A stretch of 64,000 bases of DNA from Bog-756 sp963703145. GTDB lineage: Bacteria; Actinomycetota; Acidimicrobiia; Acidimicrobiales; RAAP-2. Under the pieces are notes generated by a model that searched no databases, had not been told where the DNA came from, and worked only from the letters and a program-made list of their open reading frames with translations. Shown in pieces: positions 1 through 8,553 of this stretch. A program made the position numbers and the translations under genes. The stretch lies in NCBI GenBank assembly GCA_963703145.1, contig OY969793.1:2976001-3040000 (forward strand), in the 5' to 3' direction. The first letter of the stretch is position 1. Each line of letters begins with the position of its first letter.

Positions 1-757
1 ATGGCGGCTGCCACGGCTCGACCCAGTCTGGATCATCGAGCACTGGTCCCACGTAGCGGACGTTGCCAGGCACACCCGGGGAGGCGTAGTCGAACGTCTC
101 GCTGCTGAGGACCAGGATCTGGTCGGCGCCGAGAGCCTGGTCGTAGAATGACGAGAGAGGCTTGAGTCCGACGTCGGCGCGGGCCTTGTTGAGCGCCGGA
201 AGCCCCGCCCGGAATGCCCGGTTCACCATGGCCACCATGGTGGCGTCCCGGGCACGGCCGAGGGACGTTTTGGCCAGCGGGAATCCGAGTCCAATCGGAG
301 GAGTCCCCTTGGATGGGAGCATCCAGATATTCGGGAGCAGGAGTGTGACCGGCAAACCGGCCGCCTGAGCGGCGATCGCCGCACCGAACATGAAGGCGTC
401 GGCCACCACGCAGTCGGGTCTGAACGCTTCGATGACTTCGGCTGTGTCCGAAGCGAAGTCAGCGGCAGGTCCGGCAATGAACCGATCCCGCATGTGCCTC
501 ATCAAGGTGAGAGGACTCTTGGTCTCCCAGTCCTTGAGGAGGTCCTCGGCCGGTTGGAGCGTCGTGCGGTGGGGTGCTCGTCGCCAAGGGGAGAAGGTGC
601 ATCCCGCGCTCTCGGCTGCCTCACGAACCGTCGGATCGGCGATCACCTGAACGATGTGGCCACGGCTGACGAGGCGTCGGGCCACTCCCAGCTCCGGGGG
701 GACATTGCCTCCACCTTCCCATGTCGCGAACAGGAACCGATGAGCGTGGTCGTTCAT
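1..757 (-). CDS. MGT-like glycosyltransferase, N-terminal part (cut by left edge)
   Basis: Reading the minus strand from an ATG at 757 gives 252 open codons that run off the left edge. The start MNDHAHRFLFATWEGGGNVP, followed by a 'RRLVSRGHIVQVIADP' strand-helix-strand, is the usual N-terminal (acceptor-binding) half of GT-B fold UGT/MGT-family glycosyltransferases, which move a sugar from an activated donor to a small lipophilic acceptor in the cytoplasm. Further on, 'FRPDCVVADAFMFGAAIAAQ' matches the conserved 'PDlvVaD' segment. The donor-binding C-terminal half with its signature lies outside the window. GGAG sits just upstream of the ATG. The gene is divergent from the TetR gene at 1052, which may or may not control it. 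Family is fairly sure; substrate unknown. Confidence 0.8.
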   Translation of the reverse strand, partial: MNDHAHRFLFATWEGGGNVPPELGVARRLVSRGHIVQVIADPTVREAAESAGCTFSPWRRAPHRTTLQPAEDLLKDWETKSPLTLMRHMRDRFIAGPAADFASDTAEVIEAFRPDCVVADAFMFGAAIAAQAAGLPVTLLLPNIWMLPSKGTPPIGLGFPLAKTSLGRARDATMVAMVNRAFRAGLPALNKARADVGLKPLSSFYDQALGADQILVLSSETFDYASPGVPGNVRYVGPVLDDPDWVEPWQPP

Positions 758-1014
758 CTCTCCGTTGTCGCACGCACGGCGCAGCCCGTCCATGGCGCAG
801 GCACACAGTCACTGGTGGTGATAGCACCACCTCACCTCTGACTCGTCACCCCTCCGAGGGGCTTTTGCGGTGTGCCTCGTTCGACGGATGGACGCGCAAC
901 CCGACATCCGACGTAGTCGCGCCTTCGCCGGTCGCCAATCGGCATCCGCGGGATCCTGGCGTACGTACTCCCCTCTGTCAGGTCGGTCCCACAGCACCAA
1001 CGCTGAGCGACCCC

Positions 1015-1062
1015 TTGACTTACCTATCGCCGATAGCTATTCTACCTATTAATGATAGGTAA
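1015..1062 (+). promoter_or_regulatory. Leaderless promoter with TetR-type operator overlapping the start codon
   Basis: TTGACT (1015-1020), 17 bp, then TATTCT (1038-1043) is a near-consensus sigma70-type promoter. It places the transcript start within a base or two of the ATG at 1052, so the mRNA should be leaderless. The same stretch holds nested inverted repeats: TTACCTATC (1020-1028) against GATAGGTAA (1054-1062), and the tighter pair TACCTAT (1043-1049) / ATAGGTA (1055-1061). A repressor bound here would cover both the -10 box and the start codon. Autoregulation by the TetR protein at 1052 is the natural inference. Confidence 0.7.
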
Positions 1063-1672
1063 TCAGGCCACCGCGGACCTTCCGCTGAAGCCGGGCAAGG
1101 TGATGCAGCGTCGAGAGGCCAAATTGGCTGCAATCGTGGAGACAGCGTGGAAGCTCGCCCGGCAGCACGGAATCGCCGGGGTGTCGTTGCACGCACTGGC
1201 CCGCGAGGTTGGCATGCGCCAACCATCGCTCTACGCCTACTTCGACTCGAAGAACGCGCTGTACGACGCCATGTTCTATGACGGCAACCGCAGGCTCATT
1301 CAACAGCTCGACCTGGTCAAGCTCCCGGGCCATCCGCGTGCGGCCCTGAAGGCGTTCTTGGCCGAGTTCGTCTCCTTCGCGCTGGAGGACCCGGCCCGCT
1401 ACGAGCTGCTCTTCGAGCGTCACCTACCTGGATTCGCCCCGTCACCGACGTCCTATGTGGTCGCCGAGGAGGTCCTGGGACGCGCCTACAACGTGGTCAA
1501 CGGGGCCGGCGTCACCAACCAAGGCGACATCGACTGCATCGTGGCCATGGTCGCCGGTCTGATGGAGGCGCAGCTGAGCAACGACCCCGGCGGCAACCGT
1601 TGGACCCGTCACCTGAACCGTCTTATCGATCTGTACGTCGATGATGTCCTCGAAAGGAGCAGTCACTCATGA
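1052..1672 (+). CDS. TetR/AcrR family transcriptional regulator
   Basis: 206-residue cytoplasmic DNA-binding repressor. Residues about 25-75 form the TetR helix-turn-helix ('AAIVETAWKLARQHGIAGVS... REVGMRQPSLYAYFDSKNALYDAMF'), with the typical 'SLYAYF.SK..L' recognition helix. The rest is the helical ligand-binding and dimerisation domain, ending in 'LNRLIDLYVDDVLE'. The ATG lies at the predicted transcript start, so no ribosome site is expected or seen. The stop overlaps the ATG of the next gene (ATGA at 1669-1672), so the regulator and the DinB-like enzyme are co-translated. The ligand cannot be told from sequence. Repression of its own operon through the overlapping palindrome is likely. 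Confidence 0.9.
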   Translation: MIGNQATADLPLKPGKVMQRREAKLAAIVETAWKLARQHGIAGVSLHALAREVGMRQPSLYAYFDSKNALYDAMFYDGNRRLIQQLDLVKLPGHPRAALKAFLAEFVSFALEDPARYELLFERHLPGFAPSPTSYVVAEEVLGRAYNVVNGAGVTNQGDIDCIVAMVAGLMEAQLSNDPGGNRWTRHLNRLIDLYVDDVLERSSHS

Positions 1673-2399
1673 TGCCAAACCGAATCACCCGTCCCGAGGC
1701 CAGGGTGTTGGCCGAGGAGGAGTTCGAGCGATTCGCGGACCTGGTCGCGTCCCTCACGCCCGACGAGTGGACGACGCCCACCGATTGCACCGGCTGGGAC
1801 GTGCACACGATGGTGCTGCATGTCCTCGGATCGGGCGATGCCCAAGCCTCCTTCCGAGAGTTCATCCACCAGTTGAGGCGGGGCCTGCCGCTCAACAAGG
1901 AGATCGATTCACACCACTGGGTCGACGGTATGAACGAACTGCAGATTCGCGAGCGCTCCCCCTCTCGAATGACGAGCTCGTCGCCCAGGTCGCAGCCGTC
2001 GGCCCAAAGGCGGTCAAGGGCCGGTGGGGCACGCCACCTCCCGTTCGGTACCTCCCTCTGCCATTCGGACCGCCGATCGGCTGGGCACCCCTCAAGTATC
2101 TGCTGGACGTGGGGTTCACCCGCGACGTCTGGGCCCATCGCGTCGACATCCACGCGGCCATCGACCGCCCGATGCAGCTCAGCGCCGATCACGACGGCCG
2201 CCTTGTCGCCGACATCGTGGCGGAGTGGGCCGGTATCCACGGCCAACCGTTCGAGCTGGTCCTCGACGGCCCCGCCGGCGGGAAGTTCACCCAAGGCGTA
2301 GGGGGCCAGCGTGTTGAACTCGACGCACTGGACTTCATCCGGACCCTCTCGGGTCGGCTGCCCGGCGAGGGCGTCCTCAGCAATCCGCTCCCCCTCTAG
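1669..2399 (+). CDS. DinB-like / mycothiol-dependent maleylpyruvate isomerase-type protein, frameshifted
   Basis: The first ~97 codons read 'RFADLVASLTPDEWTTPTDCTGWDVHTMVLHVLG', the N-terminal helix pair of the TIGR03083/MDMPI-N DinB-fold family, whose members use a metal site to act on thiol conjugates. After a run of five C at 1958-1962 the frame changes, and homology resumes one frame earlier ('LSNDELVAQVAAVGPKAVKG... FTRDVWAHRVDIHAAID'), ending at 2399. A single missing base in the C-run would restore about 244 codons. Metal-site candidates are the histidines in 'VLHVLG' and 'WAHRVD'. RBS AAGGAG at 1654-1659 lies 9 bp from the ATG. Whether the break is real or a homopolymer sequencing error cannot be decided here. 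Confidence 0.75.
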
Positions 2400-2570
2400 G
2401 GGATCACAGGCCACGACCCCACCTCCAGCCATGTGGCTGAATCAGCTAAGCGGGCGCATGGATTGCCATCGCTGTGGGCTGCGACTGCGGGTGCGGTTTG
2501 GGCCGGCGGGCCGCACCGGTGGAGGGCCTGAGGACGCGATCCCATCGGGACTTTCTTCTAGGATGCTGCT

Positions 2571-2993
2571 GTGCCCGACTCAGCCGAGCCTGCCCGCCTC
2601 GTCAATGTGCGGCGGTTCTTGATGGGAATCAGTAACGACAAGTCGGCTGACGTACTTTCACTCCTTTCTCCGAACGTGATCTACACCGTGCCAGGCCACG
2701 GGCCGCTGTCGGGCGTCTTTCGCGGACCAACCGAGGTCGGCGACCATGTCGGCAAACTCTTCCGTATCACTTCGGGCACGTTCGAGGTACGGAAGTGGCT
2801 CGATTGGTTGGTCGGCCTGACCCACATTGCGGCGCTGCAGTATGCACAAGCACAGGGGGGCGGCATGATCTACCGGAGCCATCACATGTGGGTCGTGACC
2901 ACGGACCAACACGATCTGCTGAGCGACATCCGGATCTTCTTCGAGAACCAGACCGAAGCCGATAACTTCTTTGCCGGACTCCCCCAGGAGTAG
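2571..2993 (+). CDS. SnoaL-like / NTF2-fold protein
   Basis: 140 residues with a GTG start preceded by AGGA. The layout is that of SnoaL-like NTF2-fold proteins: an N-terminal helix ('VRRFLMGISNDKSADVLSLLSPNVIYTVPG'), a 'GVFRGPTEVGDHVGKLF' helix and then long curved strands ('MIYRSHHMWVVTTDQHDLLSDIRIFFENQTEADNFF'). The fold makes a cone-shaped pocket used by polyketide cyclases, isomerases and many uncharacterised enzymes. No catalytic residue assignment is possible. It stands alone, 171 bp after the DinB-like gene and probably under its own promoter. I see nothing else in 2400-2570. Confidence 0.75.
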   Translation: MPDSAEPARLVNVRRFLMGISNDKSADVLSLLSPNVIYTVPGHGPLSGVFRGPTEVGDHVGKLFRITSGTFEVRKWLDWLVGLTHIAALQYAQAQGGGMIYRSHHMWVVTTDQHDLLSDIRIFFENQTEADNFFAGLPQE

Positions 2994-3018
2994 GGCCGGC
3001 CATTGGGGTGGCCACCTA

Positions 3019-3349
3019 TCACTTCGTTCCCTCCAGCAATAGAGCGATCGACTTGTCGACCCTGCGCCACCGTGTCTCGGCCGTCCTCGCTCCGTTGACG
3101 TTGTGGACATGGAACCGCTGGAGACTGTTGGACAGCGTGTCGAAGAATGCCCGAGCAGATTCATGAACGGCGAAGGCAGCGTCGAGGTCGTCAGGGACTT
3201 CGACCGATCGCGGGCCATCAGCGAGCGAGCAGCGTCACATGGACGAGGTAACTGGCCGTAAAGCCGGCGGCCATGCGGACCGCTGCACTCACCTGACCAA
3301 GTGCTTTCCACCCATCACGCCGACCGTCACTTCGCCGATCTCATCCTCG
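3019..3349 (-). pseudogene. YdeI/OmdA (DUF1905-like) family remnant, two frame breaks
   Basis: No single frame is open, but three collinear minus-strand pieces match the C-terminal part of the YdeI/OmdA family: 'DEIGEVTVGVMGGKHLV', then one frame over 'VSAAVRMAAGFTASYLVHVTLLA', then back in the first frame 'ADGPRSVEVPDDLDAAF'. The last piece continues 'ARAFFDTLSNSLQRFHVHN' and ends 'RRVDKSIALLLEGTK' with a stop at 3019-3021. The two shifts compensate, near 3290 and 3240. The N-terminal part is not recognisable upstream of 3349. This is a decayed gene, or a gene damaged by two sequence errors and truncated. Confidence 0.6.
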
Positions 3350-3465
3350 GTCCGCTGATCGACAGAGAACTGTGTCGGACTGACGAGACGATCGACGAGT
3401 CGGAGATCGGCTATCGGGCCATCGCTGGAGTCGCCACGTTCATCCGGGCCTACGGCACCAATGCT

Positions 3466-4059
3466 TCAGGTGGCTCTGATGTGGGCCCGCCAGGCCAGGG
3501 CTCCTGCCGGGTCCACCGTGAGTTCGATGACGGCAGCCTCGATGGACTCGATTCTCCACCCGGCCGAAAACGCCACCCGGATCTCGTCTTGGGTCACGCG
3601 ACGGGGACCCCAGTCTCCTGGCTGGCGGTCGCTGAAGCAGAGCATGTGGTAGCAGCCACCGGTGGGGACCACTTCAGCCAGACTGGCGACGTAGCGATCA
3701 CGATCGCCGTCGTCGAGCACATGGAAGAGCCCGCAGTCGAGCACAGTGTCGAACCGCTCGCCCAGGTCCACGAGGTGCAGCGCATCGGCGACGACGAAGC
3801 GCGCCTCGACGCCCCGTTGGGTCGCCTTCGTCCTGGCCAGCTCGATGGCCCGCTCCGACAGGTCGACCCCCACCGCTTCGTAGCCGAGTGAGGCCGCCAT
3901 CAGGGCGTGCTCGCCGGTGCCGCAACCGACATCGAGTACCCGGCCGACCAGCTGACCGGCTCCAGCCACAAGGGCGAATTCCGGTTGGGGGTGCCCGATG
4001 TCCCACGGAGGTGTTCCATCGGAGTAGACGCTGTCGAAGTCATGGGGGGAAGGAGACAT
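3466..4059 (-). CDS. Class I SAM-dependent methyltransferase
   Basis: About 197 residues if translation starts at the ATG at 4059 (MSPSPHDFDSVY). The longer frame to 4140 adds a stretch without family character. Motif I is 'GRVLDVGCGTGEHALMAA', the acidic end of strand 2 is 'AVGVDLSERAIELAR', and 'ARFVVADALHL' and 'FDTVLDCGLFHVL' are motifs II and III of the Rossmann-like SAM-binding fold. 'PPWDIGHPQPEF' near the N-terminus resembles thiopurine/tellurite-type methyltransferases. It would transfer a methyl group from SAM to a small molecule in the cytosol; the acceptor is unknown. The gene stands alone, facing the decayed YdeI gene downstream. Confidence 0.88.
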   Translation of the reverse strand: MSPSPHDFDSVYSDGTPPWDIGHPQPEFALVAGAGQLVGRVLDVGCGTGEHALMAASLGYEAVGVDLSERAIELARTKATQRGVEARFVVADALHLVDLGERFDTVLDCGLFHVLDDGDRDRYVASLAEVVPTGGCYHMLCFSDRQPGDWGPRRVTQDEIRVAFSAGWRIESIEAAVIELTVDPAGALAWRAHIRAT

Positions 4060-4206
4060 GGAGCAATGCTGCCAGGAATCGCCCAGAGGGTGTCCGCAAC
4101 GGTGGACGGTCCAAGTGATCGGTGATGGGCGTGCAACCAACTACGAGTCGCCGGCCTCTCGGCGCCGACCGGCGTTTTGCTCCCACACTTGGGGGTAGAC
4201 AACACC

Positions 4207-4629
4207 GTGAGTGCGGCGGACAGTGAGAGAGTAGGCAGGACCTTGCGTGAAGTGATCCAGCGGCCAGGGCGAGAGAGCCCCGCACGGGCCCGGCAATTCA
4301 TCCAAGCGGGCCTGACGGCCCTTCCGGACACAATTGTTGCGACGGCGATGCTGCTCGTCAGCGAGCTCGTGACCAATGCCGTGGTGCACGGCGAACCTCC
4401 CATCAGCATTGATCTGGAGATCGCGCCCCCGTTCCTGAGTGTGGCCGTGTCGGATCACGGTCGAGGCGCACCTGTCCTGGCTACGCCTGACGAGCTCGAC
4501 GGCCACGGGCGTGGGCTCCAGATCGTGGGTCAGCTGGCGGATGGATGGGGAATCGACTGGCAGACAGAGGGAAAGTGCGTTTGGTTCCAGCTGGACATCG
4601 TGGCGAGTCCAATTCGGTCTGTGAACTAG
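4207..4629 (+). CDS. Anti-sigma regulatory factor (RsbW-like serine kinase, HATPase_c)
   Basis: 140 residues from a GTG with GGGGG upstream; an in-frame TTG at 4177 is the alternative. The GHKL ATP-binding boxes are visible: N-box 'LLVSELVTNAVVHGEPP', G1 'VSDHGRGAPVL' and G2 'GHGRGLQIVGQLADGWGI'. Family members bind a sigma factor or other partner and phosphorylate an STAS antagonist. The STAS gene follows 66 bp downstream and a PP2C phosphatase lies beyond it on the other strand, so all three parts of a partner switch are together. No sigma-factor gene is seen nearby, so the target is encoded elsewhere or is not a sigma factor. Confidence 0.85.
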   Translation: MSAADSERVGRTLREVIQRPGRESPARARQFIQAGLTALPDTIVATAMLLVSELVTNAVVHGEPPISIDLEIAPPFLSVAVSDHGRGAPVLATPDELDGHGRGLQIVGQLADGWGIDWQTEGKCVWFQLDIVASPIRSVN

Positions 4630-4695
4630 TGTGACGTGGCTGGTTGACCCCACTTTGGCAGCCAGCCACCGCTCCCTCGGCGAAAGTAGTTGACC

Positions 4696-5016
4696 GTGTC
4701 ACCCGAGTTCAGCATGACCGTTCGATCACTTCCTGAAGTCCACGTCGTGGCACTCGTGGGCGAGCTGGACATGGCCACCGCTGACGGCTTGGCCGAAGCT
4801 CTGACCGCCATACCAGGCTCCCTGGTGATCGACTTGGCCGGTGTCACCTTCATGGATTCGAGCGGTATCGCCGCTCTGGTCAAGACCAACAATCAACTGA
4901 CCGATACCGGTCGCCGCCTGGTGCTGACTCGGCCCGCTCCCAATGTCCGGAAGGTTCTGGGCATCGTGGGGCTGCTCGATTGGGTGGTGGACTGGTCACC
5001 CTCCTGGTCGGCATAG
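4696..5016 (+). CDS. STAS-domain anti-anti-sigma factor (RsbV/SpoIIAA-like)
   Basis: 106 residues made almost wholly of one STAS domain. 'HVVALVGELDMATADGLAEAL' is the first strand-helix and 'VIDLAGVTFMDSSGIAALVK' carries the DSSG motif whose serine is phosphorylated by the partner kinase in RsbV/SpoIIAA proteins. Dephosphorylated protein would bind the RsbW-like kinase encoded immediately upstream and free its target. The GTG at 4696 was chosen over the TTG at 4690. The spacing suggests co-transcription with the kinase gene. Role inferred from the intact motif and gene context. Confidence 0.88.
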   Translation: MSPEFSMTVRSLPEVHVVALVGELDMATADGLAEALTAIPGSLVIDLAGVTFMDSSGIAALVKTNNQLTDTGRRLVLTRPAPNVRKVLGIVGLLDWVVDWSPSWSA

Positions 5017-5056
5017 TGCAAAGCGCCCTGCCCGTCAGCTTCACCGATGGGACGAG

Positions 5057-6895
5057 TTACTCGGTTCGTCGGGAGCTTTCCGAGGCGGACAGCTGTGCGA
5101 TCAGAATGGCCACATCGTCTTCGGGTGGCTCGGGGAGCATGTACTCCATCACCTGAGCACAGACGGCGCCCGAGGGCCCATTGCCGACTCCGCCAAAGGT
5201 GAGCGCCAGCCGATCGAGACCGTCGTCCAGGACCTCGTCCCTTCGCTCGACCAGTCCGTCCGTATAGAGGAGCAGCATCTCGTTCGGGCCCAATGATGTC
5301 GAGTGGTTCTGACGTGGCGAACACGTATTCAGACCGAGGAGCGCATTGGCTGGGGTGGACAAGACATCGACAGTCCCGTCGGCCCGTCGCACCATCGGGG
5401 GCAAGTGACCGGCACTGGCCCACCGTATGGGACGGTCGGTCGTTGCTCCGTCTCCAACCTCGGCGATCAGTACCGTGGCAACGGCCTTCAGGTCCAGTGC
5501 GAGAATGGATTCATCGAGAAGGGCGAGGAGCGACGAAGGTTCGTGGGCTCCACCGATCGCCAAGCCGCGGAGCAGATTCCGCAGTTGCGCCATAGCTGCC
5601 GCCGCATCTCCATCGTGTCCGGCGACGTCCCCGACCACCAGCAACGTTGAACCGGTCTTGGTGGCAAATGCGTCGTACCAATCACCCCCCACCTGCATGG
5701 CGCGGGCGGCCGGTTGATAGTGCGTTTCGATATCGAGACGATCCGACGTTGGAGACGACGTGAGCAGGCTGCGCTGTATCGACTCCACCATCTGCTCGAT
5801 CTGCTCTGCACGCTCCAGATTCAGCAGAGTCATCTGCATCCGCTCGATGACCTGCGCACACTGAGCAGCGATGGCCTCGATCAGTCCGATCTCGTCGTCG
5901 CCGATCTCCCGCTCCTCACGCCACGAGACGGCCATGGAGCCCAACAGCTGACCTCTGACGCTCAGTGGCACGTACACCCAAGCCAGTCGGTCGGTGTCGG
6001 CGTAGACCTGGGCCATCTCTGGCAAGAAGGAAATGCCATCCTCACGGGTGGGGAAGATCAGCCGCTCACCGGTCCGGGCCACGTATCGACCGGGCCAGGG
6101 ACTATCGAACGGCGCCTCTTCGTACTTGGTGCGCGCCTCATCCTCGAGTGACTCGCTCAAAAAGACCCGCAGTTCGTCGTTGTCCCGAATAATCAGCGCA
6201 CCACCGTCCGCTCCCAAGATGGGGAAGGCCTTGTCGAACACCAGGTGCGTCAATTCCTCGAACGATTCGACACCCACCATGTCGATCGCGGCTGAGGCCA
6301 GTCGTCCCAGGCGGTCGCGGATGAAGTGCTCGGAGTCCTGGAGGAGTTGGAGTTCGTGGACCTGTGCCTGGGCCTCGACCCTCAGTGCACTTGCCTCAAG
6401 GGCCAGCCGTTCTTCCCGCTCTGCCCGTGCGGCCAAGGCGTCCGTCACATCCAGCCCGGTAGCGACGATGTAGGCCTTCCCTGAGCCGGACCCGGCATCG
6501 AATACGGGATGCAGGGCAAGGTCGACCATCCGCACCACTCCATCCCCGAGGAAGTACCGAGTCGTGGTTCGGAGCGAGTCACCAGAGTGCAGGGATTGCC
6601 GACACCAACGTTGAATCCTGGCGGCAAGATCGGGATCGGGACTCCACCAGCCACCCTCCCAGAACGGGTGGCCGATTACCTCCTCCCGGACAAGACCGCA
6701 GCCCTCGATCGACACCTGATTACCCTCCAGCACCCGCCCCTCTTGATCGAGCAGGCCTGAGAACAGGAGCGGCGATTCATAGAGAGCCAGGAACCACCAC
6801 CTGCCGACGTCCGAGCTGATGGAGAGGGTCGTGGCGCTCCAGTCCACCGCCCGGCCGGGAACCCACTGCTCCTCACCTTGATACCTGGTTGGCAC
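5057..6895 (-). CDS. PAS-GAF-PP2C (SpoIIE/RsbU-type) serine phosphatase
   Basis: 612 residues from a GTG at 6895. A PAS domain (about 39-155; 'LLDQEGRVLEGNQVSIEGCG... GHPFWEG') is followed by a coiled-coil linker ('EREERLALEASALRVEAQAQVHELQ'), a GAF domain (about 205-350) and a PP2C/SpoIIE catalytic domain (about 385-600). The metal-binding motifs are present: 'GGDWYDAF', 'VVGDVAGHDGDAAAAMAQLR', 'YTDGLVER' and 'EDDVAILIAQL'. Such proteins sense a signal through PAS/GAF and dephosphorylate the STAS antagonist. It converges with the kinase/STAS pair, so the three genes form one local signalling module. No membrane segment is visible, so the sensor is probably cytoplasmic. The ligand is unknown. 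Confidence 0.9.
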   Translation of the reverse strand: MPTRYQGEEQWVPGRAVDWSATTLSISSDVGRWWFLALYESPLLFSGLLDQEGRVLEGNQVSIEGCGLVREEVIGHPFWEGGWWSPDPDLAARIQRWCRQSLHSGDSLRTTTRYFLGDGVVRMVDLALHPVFDAGSGSGKAYIVATGLDVTDALAARAEREERLALEASALRVEAQAQVHELQLLQDSEHFIRDRLGRLASAAIDMVGVESFEELTHLVFDKAFPILGADGGALIIRDNDELRVFLSESLEDEARTKYEEAPFDSPWPGRYVARTGERLIFPTREDGISFLPEMAQVYADTDRLAWVYVPLSVRGQLLGSMAVSWREEREIGDDEIGLIEAIAAQCAQVIERMQMTLLNLERAEQIEQMVESIQRSLLTSSPTSDRLDIETHYQPAARAMQVGGDWYDAFATKTGSTLLVVGDVAGHDGDAAAAMAQLRNLLRGLAIGGAHEPSSLLALLDESILALDLKAVATVLIAEVGDGATTDRPIRWASAGHLPPMVRRADGTVDVLSTPANALLGLNTCSPRQNHSTSLGPNEMLLLYTDGLVERRDEVLDDGLDRLALTFGGVGNGPSGAVCAQVMEYMLPEPPEDDVAILIAQLSASESSRRTE

Positions 6896-7070
6896 GTGCC
6901 TCCGATGACCTACGTGATAGACACGATTCCTAGGGTCGGTTCGTGATCCGACTCATCCGTGGTCGATGGCCTTACCCTATGCGACCCGCCTCAATCTCGA
7001 CTGCAGAGGCATGGCGGATGTGCCGGCGGCGAGGCGTTTGGGATCATCTGCTGGAGGGCAAGTATGCGAC

Positions 7071-8132
7071 GTGCCTCCCCGGATGCCTCGACCACGGGGC
7101 GAACTGACCGAATTCCTCTGCAGTCGTCTGCAGCATTGCCCTGGCCAGCTCCCATTGCTCCCACTCCCATGCGAGGATCCCCTCGTCGGCGAGGACGTGC
7201 ACCTCGCCCTCCACCTCTGCTTCGGCCTTCACTACGACGGGTTCGATGGGGTCGAGGCGGCTTGGGAATGGGAGCCTTCGCTCATCGAGTTGCGGTCCAG
7301 ACTCGTCGCATCGTTTCTGGAGGAACTTCGTGTCACCGCCCCGCATGGGTGCCGCCCTGGGGATCCGGTCGACCCTGAGGAACTGGTCACAGGAGTTCTG
7401 TCCACGCTGAGCCGGCCAGGCGGGCCGTCGCTCTCCGCGTTCATGGCCGAGGCCGGCAGCTACGACAACCTGCGGGAGTTCATCGTTCACCGCAGCATCT
7501 ATCAGCTCAAAGAGGCCGATCCTCACACCTGGGCCATCCCCCGGCTCAGGGCGCGGGCAAAATCGGCGCTCGTCACGCTTCAGGCGGATGAGTACGGCAA
7601 TGGCATTCCCGGTCGCTCGCACGCCGAACTCTTCGCGATCACCATGGCCGCCTTGGATCTCGATTCCACACCAGGGGCCTACATCGACTGTGTCCCAGGT
7701 CTCACGCTGGCAACCGACAACCTTGTCTCGATTCTCGGCCTCCATCGACAGTGGCGGGGGGCACTGGTGGGCCACCTGGCCGCGTTTGAGATGACATCTG
7801 TCGTTCCGATGTCACGGTACGCCGCAGCGTTTCGACGCCTGGGGGTCGGTGAGCGGGCAGCCGAGTTCTATGACGTACATGTCGTCGCCGACCAGACCCA
7901 TGAGCAGATCGCGGAGACCGACCTGTTGGGGGGCTTGGCTGAGAGCGACCCCGAGGCGCTCGCCGACGTTCTCTTTGGCGTCTGGACCCTGATGGAAGTC
8001 GAAGCTCGGTTTGCCTCCCATCTGTTGGGCAGCTGGAGGTCCAATCGCACGTCGCTGCTGCTCCGATCACCCATGGGTCCCAGTGATCTCTCGGCGGCCG
8101 ACTGTTCGAAGCACTCCGGAGTGCCTACGTAG
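7071..8132 (+). CDS. Iron-containing redox enzyme family protein (haem-oxygenase-like fold)
   Basis: About 353 residues from a GTG at 7071, with GGAGGG 12 bp upstream; an ATG at 6966 in the same frame would add 35 residues of poor character. The C-terminal half carries conserved features of the haem-oxygenase-like di-iron family: 'SHAELFAITMAALDLD', 'LATDNLVSILGLHRQWRGALVGHLAAFEMTSV' and 'EFYDVHVVADQTHEQIAE', with Glu and His residues placed as metal ligands. Members of this fold include N-oxygenases, decarboxylases and thiaminases, so the reaction cannot be named. It is divergent from the PP2C gene and followed by stress-type small genes. Confidence 0.75.
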   Translation: MPPRMPRPRGELTEFLCSRLQHCPGQLPLLPLPCEDPLVGEDVHLALHLCFGLHYDGFDGVEAAWEWEPSLIELRSRLVASFLEELRVTAPHGCRPGDPVDPEELVTGVLSTLSRPGGPSLSAFMAEAGSYDNLREFIVHRSIYQLKEADPHTWAIPRLRARAKSALVTLQADEYGNGIPGRSHAELFAITMAALDLDSTPGAYIDCVPGLTLATDNLVSILGLHRQWRGALVGHLAAFEMTSVVPMSRYAAAFRRLGVGERAAEFYDVHVVADQTHEQIAETDLLGGLAESDPEALADVLFGVWTLMEVEARFASHLLGSWRSNRTSLLLRSPMGPSDLSAADCSKHSGVPT

Positions 8133-8273
8133 ATCGTTGCCGACAACTGACGCCGATCCTGGTGATTCGCGGACGCGCACCGACACGCGACACGGATGCC
8201 AGTTCGATCCGCCTCGTTTCACTCTGCCCAAGCCGGGTATCTGCACTCGAGACACAACGAAGGGAAGGCAATC

Positions 8274-8483
8274 ATGGGAGCAGTCGACAAGGCCAAGGAC
8301 AAGGCCCAGGCCGTTAAGGGTGACGTCAAGGACAAAGTCGGTAAGGCAACAGACGATCGTTCTCTGCAGGCCAAAGGCAAGGCGGACAAGGCATCGGGCA
8401 ATCTCAAGCAGGCAGCCGAGAAGGTGAAGGACGCGGCTCTGAGTACGATTCCGACCCATCGGTCGTTCGCCGAGTCGTCTTGA
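8274..8483 (+). CDS. CsbD family stress-response protein
   Basis: 69 residues. The first 55 are the charged, Lys/Asp/Ala-rich CsbD pattern ('KAKDKAQAVKGDVKDKVGKA... GKADKASGNLKQAAEKVKDA'). In Bacillus, CsbD is a small general-stress protein under sigmaB; its biochemical role is unknown. The start at 8274 is supported by a strong AAGGGAAGG 4 bp before the ATG. The last 15 residues ('STIPTHRSFAESS') are unlike CsbD and may be an extension. The neighbouring RsbW/V/U-like module makes stress control plausible but unproven. A strong terminator follows at 8554. Confidence 0.85.
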   Translation: MGAVDKAKDKAQAVKGDVKDKVGKATDDRSLQAKGKADKASGNLKQAAEKVKDAALSTIPTHRSFAESS

Positions 8484-8553
8484 TCGGAGAACGACACCGG
8501 CGGCCAGTGCTCCGTGACCGTCCCGGCCGCGACCTAGGAGCCGACTGAACGAG

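Noticed and set aside
849..866. Terminator hairpin CCCCT-CCG-AGGGG followed by CTTTT
   Set aside because: The stem is only 5 bp and no plus-strand gene ends upstream, so a terminator role is unsupported.
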